Positions 57,115 through 64,000 of a stretch of DNA of 64,000 bases are shown one piece after another; the stretch's first letter is position 1, and every line of letters begins with the position of its first letter. The translations under genes were made by a program, and so were the position numbers. Below the pieces are notes generated by a model. That model worked only from the letters and a program-made list of their open reading frames with translations, was not told where the DNA came from and did no database searches. This DNA comes from Physella acuta (taxonomy: Eukaryota > Mollusca > Gastropoda > Physidae), in the NCBI RefSeq assembly GCF_028476545.1, contig NW_026731926.1, positions 107,074-171,073 of the forward strand. Reading direction: 5' to 3'.

Positions 57115-57480
57115 ATGTGTCAGCTTAGCCTGGGTCACAGTGACCGGTGGCAATGACGACCTTAAATATGGGTCAAGGTAGGCTTAGTGTGAGTCATACT
57201 GACCAAGGGCGATTATGACCCGAACGTGGGTCTCATTAAGCGTGGGCGGTGAAGACCTTAAATGTGGGTCGTTAGGTTTAGCGTGGGTCATACTGACCAT
57301 GGGCGATGATAACCCTAACGTTGGTCAAGTTAGGCTTAGCGTGGGTTACAGTGACCGATGGCAATGACCACCTTAAATGTGGGTCAAGGTAATTTTAGTA
57401 AGGGTCACATTGAGCGTGGGCGATGACGAACCTTAAATGTCGGTCAAGTTAGGCTTAGCGTGGGACACCTGGCGACCGCT
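57115..57480. repeat. about 60-bp array with GGTCA-NNN-TGACC palindromes
   Basis: Six diverged units of roughly GCTTAGCGTGGGTCACAGTG followed by ACCGATGGCAATGACGACCT and TAAATGTGGGTCAAGTTAG. Most units centre on GGGTCAnnnTGACC. Confidence 0.88.
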
Positions 57481-57658
57481 CCTAGCCTTAGTATGTGACA
57501 CAGAAACAACCGAAAATGAAACCAAAAGCTGTTTTCGAGAATAATTATATAAACTGGAATCCATTATTTTCACTAGGATGTAAGCCTAACTTTACATTAC
57601 ATATATTAATTTTAATTCATTTCAACCCAGTTTTATTGAGTGTGTCCGTTTCACCATA

Positions 57659-58281
57659 GGTGTCGTCCATACATGACGTCACATTCATAGGGGGAGGGGT
57701 GGTCCATAATTTTGTGACGGTGTGGGGGGGGGGTTCAGATGGTGTGACGTCACACTTTTGCATTATAAAAAAAAGCAATGTTAGAAAACTAAATTTAGCC
57801 GTTATTTCGCGTTTTAGAAAACTGTTTTAATAAACTGTAATAGGAATTGATTAAAATACACTTTGTTGACAGAGTTCAGCAGAGTTTCTTCCAGGCATCT
57901 CTTCGGGGGGGCGGAGCCCCCCCGAAAAAAATTTTACCGCCCCCCCGAACGAAATGAAATTTATATAATGTATATAGAAAATATATACTTTTAACAGTGT
58001 CCGCCCCCCCGAAGAAAGTTTACCGCCCCCCCGAAGATTTCAAGTGCCCCCCCCCCCCCCGGAGAAAAAAGTCTGGAAGAAACACTGGAGTTCAGACTAA
58101 GATTTTGGAAAAAAAAATTGCTGTTTTAAAAAAAATCAACTGCAATTTTGAGGGGGGGGGGGTGTAGGCGGAGGTGTGACGTCAATTTAGGGGGGGGGGC
58201 GTGTCTGGCTTTTTGCGACGATGTGTGACGGAGTGGAGAGGTAGAAATCGTCAAAAAAGCATGAAGTCATTTATGGATGAC
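57659..58281. mobile_element. TGACGTCA MITE with nested family D MITE
   Basis: Left end GGTGTCGTCCATACATGACG; right end AAGTCATTTATGGATGAC. Shares the TTTTAGAAAACTGTTTTAAT interior block with 43381-43811. A 208-bp family D element is inserted at 57880-58087. Confidence 0.85.
57880..58087. mobile_element. hAT-type MITE, family D, intact copy
   Basis: Ends CAGAGTTTCTTCCAGGC and AGTCTGGAAGAAACACTG. Perfect 8-bp duplication GAGTTCAG (57872-57879 and 58088-58095). The interior holds several CCGCCCCCCCGAA blocks. Confidence 0.93.
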
Positions 58282-58409
58282 TGTGAGGGTTAGAAGTGGT
58301 TATGATGAAACCATTTTGATATGGTTTCGTGAAATACAACAAACACATATGTCCAAGTCAAAATATAATGCTCTTTATTCAAATTTACACAATCAACTTC
58401 CTACCTAAC

Positions 58410-58677
58410 CAGGGGCGTAGCGAGGGGGGGGGGGGCGGGGGCGGGGGGTGCGGACCGCACCGGGTGACACCATTTAGGGGGGTGACACCAAGGCAAAAAA
58501 TAGCAAAATATATGGAGAAAAACTTGAGGGGGGTGCAAATCGAAAGTTTGAGGAGGGGGGGGGTGCAAATCGAAAATTTAAAAGTTTATCCCCGGGAAGG
58601 GTCGCTACGCCTCTGGGGGGGGGGGGTGACACCATTAAGTGCCGCACCGGGTGACACCCGACCTCGCTACGCCACTG
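58410..58677. mobile_element. hAT-type MITE, family B, intact copy
   Basis: Ends CAGGGGCGTAGCGAGG and CCTCGCTACGCCACTG. Perfect 8-bp duplication TACCTAAC (58402-58409 and 58678-58685). 268 bp. Confidence 0.95.
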
Positions 58678-59082
58678 TACCTAACTAATCTCTACTGTAC
58701 TACTACTTGTATCTAACTGTTCCCTAGCTCTACCGTCTCTACCTATCTTTACATTTCTCTACCTAACTCTGACTATTCTCTTCACTAGCTAACTATCAAC
58801 TGCCTGATCCAACTACTGACCCACGCTTCAGTGGTCAGCTGACCATCCCACGTGACCGGTCAGCTCCTGTACTTTCATTGGTCTCTCTAACCAACTAGCT
58901 ATAGCCTGTTTCTATCAACTTCTTCTACTTGACCTATCCGACCTAAACTAGCGTCATCACAATAACCCCCGTAGGCTTGTTGATAAGAGGTGAGGGTTAT
59001 ATTGTTTTTAACATATGAGTATATTGGTATTTTATATCAAGTGGGTTAATACTTCCCATTTTTTAGCCAGATGTAGAGTAAA
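58678..59082. other. no gene seen; CTAACT-rich
   Basis: Repeated TACCTAACT, CTCTACCT and CTAACTAT words without a clear unit, and a GC-richer stretch at 58820-58890. No exon recognised. Confidence 0.4.
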
Positions 59083-59324
59083 CAGTGGCGTAGCGAGGTA
59101 GGGTGTCACCCGGTGCGGCACTTAATGGTGTCACCCCCAAAGGCGTAGCGACCCTTCCCGGGGACAAACTTTCAAGTTTTCAATTTGCACCCCCCTTCAA
59201 ACTTTCGATTTGCACCCCACCCTCAAACTTTCGATTTGCACCCCCCCCCCCCTCAAGTTTTTCTCTATATATTTTGCTATTTTTTTGCCTTGGTGTCACC
59301 CCCGCCCCCCTCGCTACGCCCCTG
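59083..59324. mobile_element. hAT-type MITE, family B, intact copy
   Basis: Ends CAGTGGCGTAGCGAGG and CCTCGCTACGCCCCTG. Perfect 8-bp duplication AGAGTAAA (59075-59082 and 59325-59332). 242 bp. The interior is in the opposite orientation to 58410-58677. Confidence 0.94.
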
Positions 59325-60507
59325 AGAGTAAAGATTAATTTGTGATTGAGAAGGTAAATGTTATTTTTAACGCATATAATAAGGTTAATGATCTCGGGGA
59401 AGGCAAATGTTTGGTTGAGAATTAACTTGAGTACAGGGATAAGATTAAGGATTAAGTTAAGCGTTAAGATTAGGGGGTATTATAGTGTTATTGGTGATAT
59501 CGAGTAGAAAATGCGTTTGTCTTCGACTTAATATCAAGCTACCCTTTAAAGATTAAAGGTAATCAATTTTAAAAAATCCAACATTCCACTTTACTCCCCC
59601 TCCCGACCCATGCACTTGCTTAAAAAAAGTAAAAAAAAACCCACACATTTTTATAGTTTTCCGAATAGCGGGAAAAAGGGTTACAAACATATATACAAGA
59701 CTATTGACAAGGGGATGAGATAGAAATATAACTATAAACAGATTTTGTAGTTCTATGGTAAAAATAAACTCTGGGTCATAGAAGGGCTGTAATTACCCTA
59801 ACCGTTGGCGTAGCGAAGGAGGGTGCGGGGGTATGTCCACCCCGGGCTGTACAAATAGGGCGGCATGAAATATCAGTTGTACCCGGAGAGGTCGTAATGT
59901 GCAGTAACGCTGTTTTGTTAGCGACGTAATGCGCACTAGCTAACCAAAATGTCACAATGCTGATATCTGTGATCGAATAAACTCATTCATTAAGTAATTA
60001 GTTAAAACTAAAGATTCCTTTACGAGCCTCGCGGTAATGGAGCAAGTTGTGTGACCTCGGCATATGAATGGATACTGTGGTCAGCTTTATATTCAGCCAA
60101 CTGCCTGAGTACCCATCAGATCTGGGTGAACTCAGGGACGTTCTAGAACCCAGATTTGAACTCGAGAATTTTAGCAGTCGTATGCTCTACCATTCGACTA
60201 CGTCCCATTGAATAGGTATAAGTATGTAATATTTTTCATAAAGACGGGGGTATGTACATAAGGGTTGGGATAGTTGATCCGGAGATAAATATGGGAAGGG
60301 TAATGACTGGGTGAAAAATCAGAGACCGAAACTGACATTCCGCCAGCTCTAATCAAAGATAGGGGACGCCATACACTAGGGAGGAAGTAAAAACCCAGCG
60401 GAGACACGGATGATAGAGGCTGTTACCCGGTGTGTAAGAAATATCAACATCCTGTTGGGCTCTGCCTACGTCTAAGGACATTACTGGGTATGTTTATCAC
60501 CCTATTG
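59325..60507. other. no gene seen; MITE remnant and SINE
   Basis: A family B remnant (GGCGTAGCGAAGGAGGGTGC) lies at about 59807-59900. A minus-strand SINE (60030-60210) has the body and a head with GCTCTACCATTCGACTACGT. The rest is AT-rich without exons. Confidence 0.6.
60030..60210 (-). mobile_element. tRNA-derived SINE
   Basis: Minus-strand copy. The plus strand shows GTGTGACCTCGGCATATGAA, TGGGTGAACTCAGGGACG and GAACTCGAGA near box B. Confidence 0.8.
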
Positions 60508-60833
60508 CAGAGACTTAGTGACCCATTTCGGCGCCGGGGCGAGTTTTAATTGTCCATTTATGAATATAGTTATTGAAGTTGATGAAAAATCGCACCCCTC
60601 ATTTCAGCTGGAAAAGTTAGTGTCACTTTTTACCAATCACTGCCCTGTTAAGGTTTTTATTTTGTGAATCGTTGAGTAAAGCCACATAGCTGTTAAATCT
60701 TTTAAATTTGTGAATAATTCAATACCCCAGCTTAAAATGAGCATTTTAATTATTTTTGTACCTCATTAGGCACCCCCTTAAGGTCAGCGCCCGGGAAGGC
60801 CGCCCCGCCCGCCCTCCCCTAGCTACGCCACTG
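60508..60833. mobile_element. hAT-type MITE, family B, intact copy
   Basis: Starts CAGAGACTTAGTGACCC; ends CCTAGCTACGCCACTG. Perfect 8-bp duplication CCCTATTG (60500-60507 and 60834-60841). 326 bp, of the GGCGCC-type subfamily. Confidence 0.92.
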
Positions 60834-60859
60834 CCCTATTGCATCTTTTCCCACAAGGC

Positions 60860-61020
60860 ACATGGTGCTGATGAAGTATAGTTCATCTGTTTCAGGGATC
60901 TCGGCATATGAAGGGATAATATGGTCATCTCTATGCCCAGCCTCTTTTTGTTTCATTGAGTTGTCCCACCCATCAGAAATGGGTTCGAACTCGATTAGCA
61001 GTCTTGCGATAGGGAAATGA
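60860..61020 (-). mobile_element. tRNA-derived SINE, shortened
   Basis: Minus-strand copy beginning right after the family B MITE. Body blocks GATGAAGTATAGTTCATCTG and CTCGGCATATGAAGGGATAA, then a shortened head. Confidence 0.75.
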
Positions 61021-61555
61021 AAAGTTCGCCTTTGAAAATCACCTGTAAATAATGACACAGGAAGTTGACACAGTCAAGTCTTGCTACATCGCTTGACAGA
61101 TATCACCTGTCGTAAAAAAAAAAACAACGATGTAGAATAGATAACGATTCTGATAAGTTGGATGTTGTAAACAGGCGTAATGTTGGATAATTTACTCAAG
61201 GTTTTCGTCATAGTCTAAAAATAGCTACTTGGAAGTTTTTCTCTTTGACCTTTATTTTACATTTTGTTACGTTATCTTGTCTCGCCAGTTTTGCTGATTT
61301 TAATTACTTTAATTATTAATTTCCTTTTCGGTCACTCCTTCAAGAAATGTAATCGCCTGAATCAAACATAGGCATGCATTAATTAAAGATAGGCTGTATA
61401 CTTTATTGCGATAGGAAGCGAAACTAAATTTCATTATTTTTGTACTAAAGCCTTGCATGCTAATAGTTCACTGCGAAAAATAAAAATAAAAAGACGAATT
61501 TAGTTACACATTGGAGTTCTCTTTTTTGATTTCCTACCAAAGCGTTATCTAGATG
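61021..61555. other. no gene seen
   Basis: AT-rich, repeat-poor. No exon recognised. Confidence 0.4.
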
Positions 61556-62060
61556 CTCTCCGCTTTATCCCACTCTCTGGATGCTCTCCCCCTCCATCCC
61601 AATCCCTGGATTCTCTCCCCTCCATCCCACTCCCTGGATTCTCTCCCCTCCATCCCACTCCCTGGATTCTCTCCCCTCCATCCCACTCCCTGTATCCTCT
61701 ACTCTCCATCCCACTCCATGGATTCTCTCCCCTCCACCCCACTTCCTGGATTCTCTCCCCTCCATCCCACTCCCTGGATTCTCTCCCCTCCATCCCACTC
61801 CCTGGATTCCTCCCCTCCATCCCACTCCCTGGATTCTCTCCCCTCCATCCCACTCCCTGGATTCTCTCCCCTCCATCCCACTCCCTGGATTCTCTCCCCT
61901 CCATCCCACCTCCCTGGATTCTCTCCCCTCCATACCACTCCCTGGATTCTCTCCCCTCCATCCCACTCCCTGGATTCTCTCCCCTCCATCCCACTCCCTG
62001 GATTCTCTCCCCTCCATCCCACTCCCTGGATTCTCTCCCCTCCATCACCTCCGTCTCCTC
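61556..62060. repeat. 28-bp polypyrimidine minisatellite
   Basis: About 18 units of CCCTGGATTCTCTCCCCTCC plus ATCCCACT, almost identical in the middle, followed by a poly-C tract near 62090. Strand asymmetry is extreme: nearly all purines are on the minus strand. All long open frames on both strands come from this repeat. Confidence 0.96.
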
Positions 62061-62666
62061 CCTCACTCCATCGTCTCTCCTCCACCTGCCCCCCCCCCCC
62101 CCCCCCCCACCCACCCTCCATTCTCTCCACCCAATCCCCACCTTCTTTTCACAATAAAATAAAATGTAATTTTTAAACATAACTTAAAAAAATGATAATT
62201 AGTTAGCTGCTGCCTGAAATTAGATATGTTTAGGCTAAATTTCGTTACAAGCTGTATCATGGTTTAAATTTATATATATATTTTTTCTAAATCTGACATA
62301 TAATCTAGGTCTATTTCAGTAGTGCGTCTGACGTTAAATGTGCTAAAAAATTTCATGCACGACGATATTAAATCTAATATTAAAGTGCAAACTACAATGA
62401 ACATGTAGCGGAAGACGTCGTGAATAAAAATAGTACAACTGTATAATAGTATAATACATTGGGACGTTCAACTTTGTTTACTTAGAAGTAAATCAAGATT
62501 TAACATTACATGTTCAGAACGCGTTTGCTTCCCTTGATTTGTGTTAAAATAACCATTGAAAGGCACGCTGAGAAGAAAGGGATTTAATTTTTTTTAAATA
62601 TGGCACAGCTTGCTTGCAAATGTTGAATGGGCGTTTTTTTAGAAGGTAAACAGCTGCTTTTATGAG

Positions 62667-62669
<3 letters not shown>
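62061..62669. other. no gene seen
   Basis: Poly-C run, then AT-rich sequence. No exon recognised. Confidence 0.4.
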
Positions 62670-62722
<53 letters not shown>

Positions 62723-63520
62723 AGGTGTTGGTTGTGTCGTTGTGTTGGAGGGTTTCGGTGTGTTTGTGAAAGAGGGATCGGTGTGTTATGGGGTCGGTGT
62801 ATTATGGGGTCGTGTGTTTGGGGGGAGGGGATCAATGTGTTTGGGGGGGGGGGTCGTCGGTGTGTTGGAGGGGTTAGTGTGTTGGAGGGGTTGGTGTGTT
62901 GGAGGGGTGGGTATGTTGAAGATTCGGTGTGTTTGGGGGGTGGGGGGCGTGGCGGTGTGTTTGGAGGGGGGTCTCTGTGTTTGGGGGGGGGGAGGTGGGG
63001 GTCGGTGTGTTGGAAGAGGTCGGTGTATTGGAGGGGTCGGTGTGTTGAAGGGGTCTGTGTGTTGAAGGGGTCGGTGTGTTTAGGGGGGGGGGGTCGGTGT
63101 GTTTGGGGGTTTGGTGTGTTTGAGGGGTGGGTGTGTTTGTGGGGTGGGTGTGTTGGAGGTGTCGGTGTGTTGGAGGTGTCGGTATGTTAGGGGGGGTCGG
63201 TGTGTTAGTGGGGGTCGGTGTGTTGGCAAGAGAGCGTTCGGTGCGTTGGAGGGGTCGGTGTGTTTGGGGGGGGGGGGGGGTCGGTGTGTTTGGGGGGGGG
63301 GAGGGTCGGTGTGTTGGAGGGGTTGGTGTGTTGGCAAAAGAGGGGTCGTATATGTTGAGCGGTCGGTGTGTTGGAGGGGTTGGTGTGTTGGCAAAAGAGG
63401 GGTCGGTGTGTTTGAGTGGTCATTGTATTTTCAAGAGAGGGGTCGGTGTGTTGGTAATAGAGGGGTCGTTAACAGAGGGGGTCAGTATGTGGTAAAAAGA
63501 GGGGTCAGTAACTGAGATGT
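62670..63520. repeat. (GT)n followed by a G-rich 16-17 bp minisatellite
   Basis: About 48 bp of GT repeats (to 62717), then some 40 units of GGGGTCGGTGTGTTGGA with variable G runs up to 14, losing regularity toward 63520. The cysteine/glycine-rich frames are artefacts. Confidence 0.93.
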
Positions 63521-63606
63521 CTGTCTCGGTTCTATTCTCTTAGGCCACATTTGTTTTACCCACACCTCAATATCTAGATTAATCTCATGCCACATCACAT
63601 GTGTAA

Positions 63607-63804
63607 GGGGTCATCCATTTATGACGTCCACAACATTTTTAATTTTTTTAGACCCCCCTTCCCCCCCACCCCCACGCGATCACTTTGGACGACCCCCCCC
63701 CTAATGTGGACGTCTCAAAAAATGTAGTAGACCTCTCAAAACATGAAGGAGGGGGGGGGGTCTAAAATTCCAAATTTTTGTTGACGTTATAAATGAATGA
63801 CCCC
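63607..63804. mobile_element. TGACGTCA-type MITE, short diverged copy
   Basis: Ends GGGGTCATCCATTTATGACG and CGTTATAAATGAATGACCCC. 198 bp with poly-C and poly-G inside. The palindrome has decayed to ATGACGTCC. Confidence 0.75.
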
Positions 63805-63912
63805 TTATACGCGCCCTGTTATTTAAATATCTAATTGTAACGTGGTTATTTTCTTGAAAAAATATCCAGATCTGCTTCCTCTTAGGCTTTGACACAAATT
63901 AATGATGTAGAC

Positions 63913-64000
63913 CAGGGGTCTCCAAACTACGGCCCGCGGCCCACATGCGGCCCGCGATGTCCTCTCATCCGGCCCGCGGAGATCTTTTTGTCCACGGAAT
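63913..64000. mobile_element. hAT-type element, left end only (window edge)
   Basis: Starts CAGGGGTCTCCAAACTACGG, then CCCGCGGCCCACATGCGGCC, a well-known type of hAT terminus. It continues past the right edge of the window. Confidence 0.75.

Noticed and set aside
61545-62180. Long proline/serine- and glycine/arginine-rich frames on both strands
   Set aside because: Products of the 28-bp polypyrimidine repeat, open on both strands in several frames.
62584-63515. Cysteine/glycine/valine-rich frames
   Set aside because: GT repeat and G-rich minisatellite. No start context, no splice sites, no family.

Overview
This is animal nuclear DNA: AT-rich, with long introns, GT-AG splice junctions, tRNA-derived SINEs, LINE tails, many MITEs and a high load of mini- and microsatellites. 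The repeats, the dispersed CTAGATCT motif and the closeness of the protein matches suggest a mollusc, most likely a heterobranch (pulmonate-type) gastropod. The lineage is inferred from memory of such genomes, not from a search.

Four gene loci are visible, plus one weak exon-like ORF. (1) About 6.0-7.5 kb, minus strand: the first two coding exons of a PP2A B'' regulatory subunit (PPP2R3 family); the rest lies off the left edge. (2) 15.77-16.33 kb, plus strand: the last two coding exons of a small gene I do not recognise. It faces (3) a terminal coding exon on the minus strand at 16.71-17.15 kb, also unrecognised. (4) The core of the window is a complete divergent pair. BLZF1/golgin-45 (minus, 31.14 to 22.88 kb, 5 coding exons, 426 aa) and NME7 (plus, 31.76 to 41.82 kb, 10 coding exons, 383 aa) start about 0.6 kb apart. 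The gap carries two ETS-type CCGGAA sites and a CCAAT box. The human orthologues are also head to head, so this is deeply conserved microsynteny. Every splice phase in both genes was checked by hand and closes without a break.

BLZF1 intron 2 holds a 4.4-kb LTR retrotransposon in the same orientation as the gene. Its LTRs look identical, it has a 4-bp target duplication and one 537-codon gag-like ORF, and no pol is seen: a very young, non-autonomous insertion. NME7 intron 1 holds a 542-bp element with roughly 48-bp inverted repeats.

From 42 kb to the right edge I see no convincing gene. This part is a mosaic of hAT-type MITEs (four terminal-sequence families, many with 8-bp target duplications), a second MITE family whose ends carry TGACGTCA, tRNA-Ser-like SINEs, and large tandem arrays (45.3-46.1, 55.4-56.3, 57.1-57.5, 61.6-62.1 and 62.7-63.5 kb). 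At 53.2-55.1 kb three hAT elements are nested inside each other.

The most unusual observation is in the two well-resolved genes. Short tandem arrays repeatedly sit on or against exon-intron junctions, and in five cases the repeat unit contains the splice site itself, sometimes with several exon bases: NME7 exon 4 acceptor, exon 4 donor, exon 6 donor, exon 8 donor, and BLZF1 exon 4 acceptor. Two further arrays (NME7 exon 7 acceptor, BLZF1 exon 2 donor) stop within about 15 bp of the junction. Chance placement looks unlikely, but this needs a genome-wide test.
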